Source: Parachryseolinea silvisoli (GTDB taxonomy: Bacteria; Bacteroidota; Bacteroidia; Cytophagales; Cyclobacteriaceae). Taken from it: 64,000 nt of DNA. The stretch lies in contig NZ_JAIOAO010000003.1 of the NCBI RefSeq assembly GCF_021190955.1, positions 1,302,001-1,366,000 of the forward strand, given 5' to 3'. A program made the position numbers and the translations under genes. Shown here in pieces: positions 8,930 to 16,470 of this stretch. Numbering within the stretch: position 1 is the first letter of the stretch; every line of letters starts with the position of its first letter. The notes under the pieces were generated by a model that searched no databases, was not told where the DNA came from, and saw only the letters and a list, made by a program, of their open reading frames with translations.

Positions 8930-10549
8930 CTAGCGTCGTACGAGTTTTTGCGTGACCATACCGCCTGGCCAGGTAATACGGCAGATATAAAGTCCAGTGC
9001 CCAGCACCGATAAGTCCACGACACGTTCGGGGGTCTGGGTTGAAAAATATAAGATCTTTTGTATCACCCGCTTGCCTTCCGGGGAAAGCAATTCGACGTG
9101 GCACGTATCAAACTCCTCCGGCAGGTACGAGCGCACCCGCAAGCTGTCATCATCTATCGGATTGGGATACACCCGAAATGGGTTTTCCCGACGCTGTGCA
9201 AAATAGGTCTCGATAGTTTTATAATTCGGAATACCGTATCCCAGCAGTGTATCGGGCTTACCCGCCTGCGAGCCCGACAGACGAATGGCCTCCAATAACT
9301 CAGCCGCTGTTAAATCGGGATAGCGTTGCCAGACACCGGCCACCAGGCTGGTGATAATCGGCGCGGCCAGTGATGTCCCCGTTACGGTACCCAGTCCGCC
9401 GTTGGCCCGGATCACACTGGTACTCACACCTTGCGCCGCTACGTCCGGCTTTATACGGCCGTCGGCGCTTGGGCCTTTCGAGCTGGAGCTCGCGCGTATC
9501 TTTTCACTGTTCACACTTGCCACGGCCAACACCCCTTTAGCATCCGCCGGAGCTGTAATGAGTTGCCAGCTTACGGCACCTTCATTGCCGGCGCTACAAA
9601 TCACGGCAATGCCCCGATCGGCGGCCCACTGTGCCGCGCGGGTTATAACCGTTGTCTTTCCATCCAGGTCTGTCTTACGGTAGTTCATCGACGCATCGTC
9701 AAAATCATAATATCCAAGCGACGACTGAATGATGTCGGCTCCGGCACTGTCGGCCCGCTCGGCGGCAAACAGCCAATTGTATTCTTCAATGCGATGCTCG
9801 TTCGCCGCATCTTCTGTGACATACAGCTGATAACGAGCACCATAGGCGCCGCCGGTAAAGACTCCCTCCTGGTGTGCGGCAATCACCGAGAAAACCTCGG
9901 TACCATGCGTATCGTATTGAAAGACATTGTCGGTATTGTAAACAAAGTCGTGTGACGCCGCCAGGTCGATCCGATCTTGGGCAAACAACGCACCAAAGGC
10001 AGGCGCTGTATTGACACCCGGGAACCCGGCGTCCAACACGGCGATCGTCAGTCCCTCCCCCTGGAACCCATCCGCTTGCATGGCATCAATTCCTACCATC
10101 GACAATTGTGTGTCTGTGACTTCGGCACTCGTGGTCTTGATCCTGGCGTCGCCCCGCTTGCGACCATTCGGCGCAAGCCGTGCCTCGGGCGCCACAAACT
10201 CCACACGGTCCACCACTGCCAGACTGCGCAATGCCGGCAGCAACGAAGCGTCGCATTGTACTAACACGGCGTTCATCCATCGCGAACGGAAAAACACATC
10301 CGCCCCCGTGCTGCGTACAGTTGCTACGTTTGTTTCCAATACCGGTAAATCGCGTTCCTCTACTACGATACCCTGACGAACACGGCGATCAATCGCCCTT
10401 TGAGACAGAAATTGTGATGGTTCGGAAACCGTATACGGACTACCCTGCTTATTGTTAAACACAACAACATACCGGTTAACCTGCGCCTGCAACGGTACTG
10501 CCAGTACAATAACAAGCCACGCCGCCACCAGGCTATTCCACTTTGCCAT
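8930..10549 (-). CDS. Secreted S8 subtilisin-like serine protease with T9SS sorting domain
   Basis: A 539-residue exported peptidase. The signal peptide (residues 1-22, ending VPLQAQ) is followed by a propeptide-like region. The S8 catalytic domain has Asp173 (VLDAGFPG), His215 (YDTHGTEV), oxyanion Asn322 (SAGNEG) and nucleophile Ser393 (GTSLAAP), so the triad is complete. The last 80 or so residues form a type A T9SS sorting domain: FRVYPNPIDDDSLRV, then GTGLYICRITWPGG and QKLVRR. It should therefore cross the outer membrane through T9SS and be surface-bound or released. Its ATG overlaps the upstream lipoprotein gene by 17 nt, implying translational coupling. The substrate is unknown. Confidence 0.93.
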   Translation of the reverse strand: MAKWNSLVAAWLVIVLAVPLQAQVNRYVVVFNNKQGSPYTVSEPSQFLSQRAIDRRVRQGIVVEERDLPVLETNVATVRSTGADVFFRSRWMNAVLVQCDASLLPALRSLAVVDRVEFVAPEARLAPNGRKRGDARIKTTSAEVTDTQLSMVGIDAMQADGFQGEGLTIAVLDAGFPGVNTAPAFGALFAQDRIDLAASHDFVYNTDNVFQYDTHGTEVFSVIAAHQEGVFTGGAYGARYQLYVTEDAANEHRIEEYNWLFAAERADSAGADIIQSSLGYYDFDDASMNYRKTDLDGKTTVITRAAQWAADRGIAVICSAGNEGAVSWQLITAPADAKGVLAVASVNSEKIRASSSSKGPSADGRIKPDVAAQGVSTSVIRANGGLGTVTGTSLAAPIITSLVAGVWQRYPDLTAAELLEAIRLSGSQAGKPDTLLGYGIPNYKTIETYFAQRRENPFRVYPNPIDDDSLRVRSYLPEEFDTCHVELLSPEGKRVIQKILYFSTQTPERVVDLSVLGTGLYICRITWPGGMVTQKLVRR

Positions 10550-11228
10550 ATTCCTTAAGCCATTGTTTATAAATGACGCCTTGTTCCACTAATTGTTGCG
10601 CCAAACACCCGGGCTGCGTACAGTAGCTCAGTTGCGTCGTTTCTTTGTATATCAGTCCGATGTTAGCAGCATAAACCTCCTTGCGCTGGTCGAGAAAAAC
10701 AATGAAGTCGTCGTTGTCATGCTGCAACACCGTCACACAATCGTCAAAGTGCTGCGCGCCACGGGTTTGCCCCTGCCCCAACGAGTCCAATTGGTAATCA
10801 TCACGCTCGCCGGTGTTATACGCATTACCATTCCATATTTGCCCGTTGTAGGGTGGAAAGCGCAACTTAACATACGGCATGTTCTCCTCCTGTATCACCA
10901 ACTCCTCGGAGGTGCGCCGTGCTGACCACGTTTCCAGGTATGTCCAGGCCACTTCGCCAGGCAAGCGCTTGCTGCGGTACACGACATACGTCGAGTCGCC
11001 GTCGGCATTGAGAAAGGCATCGGTCATCTCCACGTGCAGTTCATATCGGGCCGTGTCGGGGTCGCGCAGCGTATACCTAATTTCAACCACGTCGTAGAGC
11101 TGGTAATGACCGACGGCCAACGGAAAATAACGATACCCCCTGTCGGGAACGCCTGCATCATCGCCGGAGTCGCACGACACCAATGCCAAAAACACCGTTG
11201 ACAACAGAAAACCGGCAAAAAATTTCAC
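10533..11228 (-). CDS. Hypothetical surface lipoprotein, coupled to the S8 protease
   Basis: A 231-residue lipoprotein of unknown function. It starts at GTG 11228; a stop codon lies just upstream in frame, so no earlier start is possible. The lipobox is LVSC (Cys19). The acidic stretch right after Cys (DSGDDAG) resembles the Bacteroidota lipoprotein export signal, so display on the cell surface is plausible. The mature part is beta-rich (RYFPLAVGHYQLYDVVEI, RFPPYNGQIWNGNAYN). Two cysteines occur near the C-terminus (YCTQPGCLAQQ). The gene end overlaps the subtilase start by 17 nt, so it may be a partner, substrate or regulator of that protease; this is inferred from gene order only. Confidence 0.7.
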   Translation of the reverse strand: MKFFAGFLLSTVFLALVSCDSGDDAGVPDRGYRYFPLAVGHYQLYDVVEIRYTLRDPDTARYELHVEMTDAFLNADGDSTYVVYRSKRLPGEVAWTYLETWSARRTSEELVIQEENMPYVKLRFPPYNGQIWNGNAYNTGERDDYQLDSLGQGQTRGAQHFDDCVTVLQHDNDDFIVFLDQRKEVYAANIGLIYKETTQLSYCTQPGCLAQQLVEQGVIYKQWLKEYGKVE

Positions 11229-11279
11229 TGATTAATCAATTTTATCTAAATCCGCGCTTGAATCTGAACGTAAGCCGTT

Positions 11280-11287
11280 CAAAGTTA
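11280..11287 (-). promoter_or_regulatory. -7 promoter box of the lipoprotein-subtilase unit
   Basis: TAACTTTG on the minus strand matches TAnnTTTG exactly. It would give a leader of about 45 nt before the GTG at 11228. It lies in the divergent region shared with the TrpF-like gene. Confidence 0.45.
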
Positions 11288-11309
11288 TTTTTTCGCGGGC
11301 ATTAAAGCT

Positions 11310-11876
11310 ATGGCATTAAGAACATTCGTAAAAGTAGGGGGCATCACTAACCTGAGCGACGCACGGTACTGTGCTGGCATGGGCGCCGATTTATTGGGAT
11401 TCAGGGCTGTATCCGGACAGGAAAATCACATTACACCGAAACAATTCCAGGAAATACGCGGTTGGGTTACCGGCCCCCAGATCGTAGCGGAACTTTACGG
11501 CATGTCAGACGCCGCCGAGTGGCCCGGCATCCAGGAGGAATACCGACCCGACATGATCGAACTGGGCCTGCAGGAATTAACGATTTTATCGCGCGAACCA
11601 TCGCTGCCCTACATTCTAGCCCTGGCCCCGGGCGAGCAGATACCGGCGGGTAGCAATCCAACCTATGTGCTGATCGATCCGGACGACCCCGCCCTGCTGC
11701 AGCTCACAACAAAATATCCGGTACTGGTCATGGTGCAACAAACATCATTGGTACAAGCGCTACTGGACGGAGGAGGCATCCGGGGCCTGGCATTACAAGG
11801 CGGTCAGGAGGATCGTCCCGGCTTACGCGAATACAACGAGCTGGGCGAGATCCTGGAAATGCTCGATACCGATTGA
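11310..11876 (+). CDS. TrpF-like protein lacking the catalytic cysteine
   Basis: A 188-residue TIM-barrel protein resembling phosphoribosylanthranilate isomerase (TrpF). The aligned landmarks are: N-terminal VKVGGITNLSDARYCAGMGA versus VKICGITNxxDA in TrpF; ADLLGF; YVLIDPDD, where TrpF has its general-acid Asp; and LQGGQEDRPGLRE where TrpF has SSGVExxPGxK. The catalytic Cys of KICGI is Gly here (codon GGG), and the phosphate-binding SSG/V region is altered. TrpF is normally 200-220 residues, so this one is short. It is a lone gene facing away from the lipoprotein gene, with no other trp genes in view. Databases will probably label it TrpF; I infer a diverged paralogue with another role. Confidence 0.75.
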   Translation: MALRTFVKVGGITNLSDARYCAGMGADLLGFRAVSGQENHITPKQFQEIRGWVTGPQIVAELYGMSDAAEWPGIQEEYRPDMIELGLQELTILSREPSLPYILALAPGEQIPAGSNPTYVLIDPDDPALLQLTTKYPVLVMVQQTSLVQALLDGGGIRGLALQGGQEDRPGLREYNELGEILEMLDTD

Positions 11877-11882
11877 GATAGA

Positions 11883-12581
11883 CTACCGAATATGAAGCCG
11901 GTAGCGGTTATCGCCCATGCGGTGGATGATATCTAACCCCAGTTTCTTACGAAGGCTTTGGATATACACGTCAATAGATGTGTCAAAAAGATATATCTCC
12001 GAACCCCAGATATTTTGCAACAGGTTCTCTTGTGAGATAACCTTGCGAGGGTTCTGCGCAAAAAAGAACAAAAGCTCAAACTCCGGCCGGCTTAACGTAA
12101 TCTCGTCGTTGTCAATCATAACCGACGTCGACTTTCGGTGAATTTTCAGGTTGCCGATCTTCAACTCCGGAATACTCTTACGGATAACAAAATTGCGCTT
12201 CAGCACGGTCGCCACCTTGTACGTCAGCGCCCGCAGGCCGATCACCTTTTCAATGTAATCATCACCTCCTGTGTCGAGAGCAGCTTCGTGGTAGTAGTGT
12301 TCCGACTTGGCTGAAAGAAAGAAAATGTAAATATCCTCAAAACGCTTGATGGAGCGCAGCTCCCGGCAGATCTCGATGCCGTTGGGGTGCGGCATCATGA
12401 TGTCAAGAATAATCAGATCTGGGGAAAATGCCAACGCTGCCTTTACAGCATCCTGACTTTCATCAATACCCTTTACGTGGAAACCTTCTTTTTCGAGGTT
12501 GTACTCCAGCAGCTCCAGGATGTCCCTGTCATCGTCTACCACTAGTATCCGGAAACTTCTCTTGTCATTCTTATCACGCAT
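11883..12581 (-). CDS. OmpR/PhoB-family response regulator
   Basis: A DNA-binding response regulator of 232 residues counted from the ATG at 12581 (MRDKNDKRSF). A start 9 codons further upstream also exists but would lie too close to the likely promoter (TAACCTTG, 12611-12618). The receiver domain has the acidic pocket (VVDDDRD) and phosphoacceptor Asp60 (LIILDIMMPHPNG). The conserved KPF turn is EKVIG, slightly degenerate. The C-terminal winged helix is typical: EITLSRPEFELLFFFAQNP, ENLLQNIWGSEIYLFDTSID, VYIQSLRKKLG. No sensor kinase is adjacent, so its partner and targets are unknown. It is convergent with the TrpF-like gene, only 6 nt away. Confidence 0.92.
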   Translation of the reverse strand: MRDKNDKRSFRILVVDDDRDILELLEYNLEKEGFHVKGIDESQDAVKAALAFSPDLIILDIMMPHPNGIEICRELRSIKRFEDIYIFFLSAKSEHYYHEAALDTGGDDYIEKVIGLRALTYKVATVLKRNFVIRKSIPELKIGNLKIHRKSTSVMIDNDEITLSRPEFELLFFFAQNPRKVISQENLLQNIWGSEIYLFDTSIDVYIQSLRKKLGLDIIHRMGDNRYRLHIR

Positions 12582-12663
12582 ATCATTTTCGCTTAGGAAA
12601 AATAGCATGACAAGGTTATCCCGTCATTACAGACACGTTATGAAGGCATGAAGTTTTGAAATA

Positions 12664-13653
12664 TCAGCGACGAGCCGCGTCAATCGCGCGGGCTACAGCT
12701 TCGGCCGTCGTATTCGGGTAGTCTACCGTTATGCGATCCGAGGTCTCGATCCACTCAATAATCCTTTCAATATTCTTTTTCTTCACCTTCTTCAGGATCG
12801 GTACACCGAGTTTCTCCAGTGACGCTGCATTATAGTGCTGTTCGAGCTGCGACTTCATCGGCACCACCATCAACTTCTTGCCGAGATACAACGCTTCGGC
12901 TGGAGTCTCAAAGCCGGCACCACACAATACGCCTTTCGCGGATGTCATGCTGCGGGCGAAATCATCTTTGCTCACGGGATATACGGAAAGCTTACCTACG
13001 TGATAAGGCTTCCGTGCATGCTTGGAAAAGATATGCCACTCGATTTGTGGAATCCGTGCCAGGATCGGTACCAGCTTGCGGTCGTCGTACGATGGCAGGT
13101 ATACTGTATAATGTTCCTTCTCCACCGGCTTCTGCTCGCGCACCGCCGATCGGATCACCGGCGTAAAGATGTTATCATCGTAACGTTCAAAGTGAAAGGA
13201 AACATACTGATCTACCGGCGCATAGTTGTGCAGCACCCACTCGCCGACAGGGTCAATCTTACGCGGCTTGGGTACCCGCGGCGACAGCAACGCCGATTGG
13301 TGGCTCAATCCTACACAAGGAATTTCGTACTTCCGCGCGGCCCAGGCTGAAATGGGTTCGAAGTCGTTAATCACCAGATCATACTTCTCAATGGGAAATT
13401 TCTTGATCTCCCGATACACGTCCTTCGAGCTATTTTGCTTAAAGGTTTTCAGAAAGTCGATACCGCCGTTTTTGCCAAAGAAAAAGCTCAAGCCTTTGGA
13501 TTTATACTTCACCGGATAGCTCAGCTTGATGTCGGCCTGTGCGCCGCTTACAAAAAGGTCGAGCTCTCCATACTGCTGCAGGATCGGAACAACGTCTTCC
13601 GCACGAGCAATGTGCCCGTTGCCGGTGCCCTGGATGGCAAATAATATTCTCAC
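12664..13653 (-). CDS. Glycosyltransferase, GT-B fold (Glyco_trans_1_3-like)
   Basis: A 329-residue cytosolic or membrane-associated GT-B glycosyltransferase. The N-terminal motif MRILFAIQGTGNGHIARA is typical of the MJ1255/COG1819-like family. The C-terminal nucleotide-sugar pocket reads KGVLCGAGFETPAEALYLGK followed by VPMKSQLEQHYNA. No membrane span is obvious. It starts at GTG (13653), and that GTG overlaps the TGA of the upstream LpxH-like gene as GTGA, so the pair is translationally coupled. The pairing with a lipid A-type phosphoesterase suggests glycolipid or envelope sugar chemistry, but donor and acceptor are unknown. Confidence 0.82.
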   Translation of the reverse strand: MRILFAIQGTGNGHIARAEDVVPILQQYGELDLFVSGAQADIKLSYPVKYKSKGLSFFFGKNGGIDFLKTFKQNSSKDVYREIKKFPIEKYDLVINDFEPISAWAARKYEIPCVGLSHQSALLSPRVPKPRKIDPVGEWVLHNYAPVDQYVSFHFERYDDNIFTPVIRSAVREQKPVEKEHYTVYLPSYDDRKLVPILARIPQIEWHIFSKHARKPYHVGKLSVYPVSKDDFARSMTSAKGVLCGAGFETPAEALYLGKKLMVVPMKSQLEQHYNAASLEKLGVPILKKVKKKNIERIIEWIETSDRITVDYPNTTAEAVARAIDAARR

Positions 13654-14510
13654 TTCTTGACGGTTAAAAATTCATTGACAAGGTCGCGAAAAATTTCGTC
13701 GTTGTCGAGCTTGTCACCCCGAAAACGCTTCGGCAGCTTCACACTTTGGGCAACCTTGTCTTCTGCATACCGGTAAATGCGCCAGCCCGTGCGCAGATCG
13801 TATTCCAGACAGGACAGATTTTCGATCCAATCACCGGAGTTCAAGTACATAACCTCCCCCTTCTCCGTCTGAATCTTCCGGATCTCCGGCTGGTGAATAT
13901 GGCCGCACACCACATAATCATAGCCATTGTCAATGGCTATCTCCGCTGCCGTTTCTTCAAATTTGTTGATGAACTTCACAGCAGACTTCACACTGTCTTT
14001 CACCCGCTTGGAGAGTGAGATCTTCTCCCGCCCCAACCGGTTAAGGCACCAGTTAACAAAGGTATTGATCAGAATAAGGGTGTCGTAGCCAATGGCTCCC
14101 AGTTTAGCAAGCCATTTGGAGTGCTGCATCGTTACGTCAAATACATCGCCATGAAACACCCAGGCACGTTTGCCCGCCAGCTTTAATACCACTTTGTTGC
14201 CTATGTGAAAAGAACCCAGGCGTAACCCCGCAAACTTGCGAAGCATTTCGTCATGATTCCCCGTGAGGTAGATCACCTTGGTATTCTTAGCTAACAGCCC
14301 CATAATGTGTCTGATCACCTGCATATGCGACGTTGGCCAATACCGCTTGCTAAACTGCCACATATCGATGATGTCGCCATTCAGGATGAGACGTTTCGGG
14401 CGTATAGTCTTGAGGTAGCGCAGGAGTTCTTGGGCGTGGCAGCCGTATGTGCCAAGATGTATATCGGACAGTATGACGAGCTCTACGTCACGCTTCTTTT
14501 TTTTGCCCAT
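13650..14510 (-). CDS. LpxH-like metallophosphoesterase
   Basis: A calcineurin-like phosphoesterase of 286 residues related to UDP-2,3-diacylglucosamine diphosphatase (COG2908). The metal-ligand motifs are in order: SDIHLG (Asp16, His18), NGDIIDMW (Asp46), GNHDE (Asn85, His86), FHGDVFD (His120), and CGHIHQPEI near residue 210. It is longer than E. coli LpxH (240 residues) and begins with a basic MGKKKKR patch. The reaction of true LpxH is hydrolysis of UDP-2,3-diacylglucosamine to lipid X; assignment to that exact step is not certain, because Bacteroidota often have more than one member of this family. It is translationally coupled to the glycosyltransferase. Confidence 0.85.
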   Translation of the reverse strand: MGKKKKRDVELVILSDIHLGTYGCHAQELLRYLKTIRPKRLILNGDIIDMWQFSKRYWPTSHMQVIRHIMGLLAKNTKVIYLTGNHDEMLRKFAGLRLGSFHIGNKVVLKLAGKRAWVFHGDVFDVTMQHSKWLAKLGAIGYDTLILINTFVNWCLNRLGREKISLSKRVKDSVKSAVKFINKFEETAAEIAIDNGYDYVVCGHIHQPEIRKIQTEKGEVMYLNSGDWIENLSCLEYDLRTGWRIYRYAEDKVAQSVKLPKRFRGDKLDNDEIFRDLVNEFLTVKK

Positions 14511-14553
14511 ACCTCGTTTTCATGAACCCGGCGCACTAACGCGCACCGGTCTT

Positions 14554-14561
14554 CAAACCTA
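14554..14561 (-). promoter_or_regulatory. -7 promoter box of the LpxH-like/glycosyltransferase unit
   Basis: TAGGTTTG on the minus strand matches TAnnTTTG exactly and lies about 44 bp before the ATG at 14510. No clear -33 element is visible. The rest of 14511-14793 is AT-rich and holds no gene I can support. Confidence 0.45.
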
Positions 14562-14719
14562 AAAGAAAAGTTAACAGTATAAAAATACCACGGGCGGATT
14601 AATTGACTATGCCCGGAATATTAAAAAATCATTATCCAGGCAATAAAAATACTGATTATCAAATAATTACAACATACTATCACTACTTCAATCGCAGCGT
14701 AAAAGCTAACGTAGAAAGA

Positions 14720-14751
14720 CAAAAAAAGCGCGGATTTGGACAACCCGCGCC
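14720..14751 (-). terminator. Rho-independent terminator after the PRC-barrel gene
   Basis: A GCGCGG/CCGCGC stem (14728-14733 with 14745-14750) is followed on the minus strand by seven T (14721-14727). It lies about 45 nt after the PRC-barrel stop. Confidence 0.75.
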
Positions 14752-14793
14752 ACATTTGTGTAAAGCTCCGGCCACGCCGGCGTATAAGTCATA

Positions 14794-15219
14794 TTAATAC
14801 GGTTCGCTACCGGTATTGGAGCCCATAAAACCGCCCCAGTAAGTACCCGCATTTTCCAGGCCATGATCGTTGGTTTCCGGCCAGTGGTCTTTGTCAAAAC
14901 CGGGCGCATTCTTCAATGTCTCCTTGTCCTGGTTTAATACAAAGGCCTGATTCTTAGGATCGATTTGCAGCATTCGGAATGGAATGGCAAACAGCTTCTC
15001 GCCAATACCCAGGAAGCCCCCACACTCCAAAACCACGTATTGAATACTGCCCTCGCGAATGTCGAGCATTATATCTTTGATATCCCCTAGCTTTTCGCCG
15101 GCAGGGTTATACACGTCGTCGCCAATGACCGACGAAGCAGTAAGGTACTTCACTGGAAGGTTCGGATGCACCCCTTCGTGGTTGCGACCCGTAAGGTTAT
15201 CTTGACTGTATGTGTTCAT
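14794..15219 (-). CDS. PRC-barrel domain protein
   Basis: A small soluble protein of 141 residues counted from the ATG at 15219 (MNTYSQDN); a GTG six codons upstream is possible but less likely. It contains one PRC-barrel: LTASSVIGDDVYNPAGEKLG, DIKDIMLDIREGSIQYVVLE, GGFLGIGEKLFAIPFRML. A C-terminal extension has a DPKNQAFVLNQDKETLKNAP segment and a Gly/Tyr-rich end (YWGGFMGSNTGSEPY). Stand-alone PRC-barrel proteins of this type are common in stress-related contexts, but the function of this one is not known. No signal peptide is seen. Terminators lie on both sides, so it is probably monocistronic. Confidence 0.82.
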   Translation of the reverse strand: MNTYSQDNLTGRNHEGVHPNLPVKYLTASSVIGDDVYNPAGEKLGDIKDIMLDIREGSIQYVVLECGGFLGIGEKLFAIPFRMLQIDPKNQAFVLNQDKETLKNAPGFDKDHWPETNDHGLENAGTYWGGFMGSNTGSEPY

Positions 15220-15243
15220 GACAGAATGTTTTGTCACGAACGG

Positions 15244-15275
15244 GTAAAAACCGTGCCCACGACCGGTTACACGGT
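15244..15275 (-). terminator. Probable terminator ending the SPOR-TonB-folC-trmB-TPR run
   Basis: An ACCGTG/CACGGT stem (15250-15255 with 15270-15275) is followed on the minus strand by TTTTTA. One arm overlaps the last codons of the TPR gene. Confidence 0.5.
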
Positions 15276-15770
15276 CAGCTTCTTTTTGCGTTCACACCGA
15301 CTGATGGATTCCACAGCAGAATCGATGGTTTTGGAATCAAAGGAATTCTGAATGTGCAGTCGGAAATAATGAATGGCGTCGTCATACCGCCCTTGTATTT
15401 CGCGCATCATACCGTACTCATTGTACAACGTCGCGTAGTTGATGCCCGGCACCTTTAACGCCAGACCAAGAATGATCTCCAGCTCATCGTGTTTGCGCAG
15501 CGCTGCCAGACAGTAGCAGTAATTGTAATAGGCCGCCGCGTAACCCGGCGCAAACTTCACGGCCAATCGATAGTGTTCTTCCGCACGATCGTAATTCTTG
15601 AATTTGGTTTCATACAGCCAGCCCAGGTGGTTGTGCGCCTTGCCAAAGTCAGGCGCCTCCGCCAGGATATCCTCCAGCGTTTGGGCCGCCTCCCGCAGCT
15701 GCCCTTCGCTGATCAATCGGTCGGCCGTCAGAAAGCGCTCTTCCAGCTCAAAATTTGTTTCGTCGTGCAT
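15267..15770 (-). CDS. Small TPR protein
   Basis: A 167-residue cytosolic protein built of TPR motifs: LREAAQTLEDILAEAPDFGK, YDRAEEHYRLAVKFAPGYAA, then a less canonical repeat and YDDAIHYFRLHIQNS. It has a basic C-terminus (SRCERKKKLTV) and no signal peptide. Its ATG is 25 nt after the trmB stop, so it is the last gene of a five-gene run. The role is unknown; the neighbouring genes do not point to one pathway. Confidence 0.78.
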   Translation of the reverse strand: MHDETNFELEERFLTADRLISEGQLREAAQTLEDILAEAPDFGKAHNHLGWLYETKFKNYDRAEEHYRLAVKFAPGYAAAYYNYCYCLAALRKHDELEIILGLALKVPGINYATLYNEYGMMREIQGRYDDAIHYFRLHIQNSFDSKTIDSAVESISRCERKKKLTV

Positions 15771-15795
15771 ATAGAGATGGGGTAATTAATTGTCT

Positions 15796-16449
15796 TTAAA
15801 AATGGAATCGCAGGTATTTGATTGTCTCGCCTTTGGCAGCAAACATCTCTTCAAACCGCGTCTTAATATCAAAACACTCCGGCCGCAACGGCGACTCATA
15901 CACACGATCGGTATACTGCAGGTCGAGAATATCCGTACGCTGCTGCAACTCTTCCAGCGTATAGGTATACAACAACGTATTGTCGGTCTTCAATCGTACA
16001 TAACCGCCCGGTTTCAGCAAACGCTGATACATTTCCAAAAACCGCGGACTTGTCAGCCGGCGCTTGATATCGCGCTTGCGCGGACGTGGATCCGGAAAGG
16101 TAAGCCAGATCTCATCCACCTCCCCCACCGCGAAGAAGTTCTCGATCAGCAATATCTGCGTGCGCAAGAACGCCACATTGGAAAGCCCTTGCTCAACAGC
16201 CAACGTGCTGCCCTTCCAAATGCGCTCGCCTTTCATGTCCACGCCAATAAAGTTTCGCTCGGGAAACAATTTGCCGAGCGCCACCGAGTATTCGCCCCGA
16301 CCACAGGCCAGCTCGATCGTGATCGGATTGTTATTTTTAAAGTGGCTTTCCCGCCAGCTTCCCTTAATCGAGTTATAATTCGCCTTTGTTGGCTCTATGA
16401 CATTATCCAGCCCCTCAATGATCCGGAATCTCTCTTGCTTGCGTTTCAC
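15796..16449 (-). CDS. trmB: tRNA (guanine-N7-)-methyltransferase
   Basis: Methylates G46 in the variable loop of tRNAs using S-adenosylmethionine. It has 217 residues. The SAM-binding motif is ELACGRGEYSVALGKLFP followed by NFIGVDMKGERIWKG. The family active-site motif appears as WLTFPDPRPRKRDIKRRL, and LLKPGGYVRLKTDN follows. The start is GTG at 16449; an in-frame stop just upstream excludes a longer form. It sits 21 nt after the folC stop. Confidence 0.94.
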   Translation of the reverse strand: MKRKQERFRIIEGLDNVIEPTKANYNSIKGSWRESHFKNNNPITIELACGRGEYSVALGKLFPERNFIGVDMKGERIWKGSTLAVEQGLSNVAFLRTQILLIENFFAVGEVDEIWLTFPDPRPRKRDIKRRLTSPRFLEMYQRLLKPGGYVRLKTDNTLLYTYTLEELQQRTDILDLQYTDRVYESPLRPECFDIKTRFEEMFAAKGETIKYLRFHF

Positions 16450-16470
16450 TTCTTAATTATTAATGATCGA

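Noticed and set aside
14603-14797. A 64-codon plus-strand frame in the gap before the PRC-barrel gene
   Set aside because: It has AT-rich, non-family sequence, runs through a terminator hairpin, and lacks a promoter-like box.
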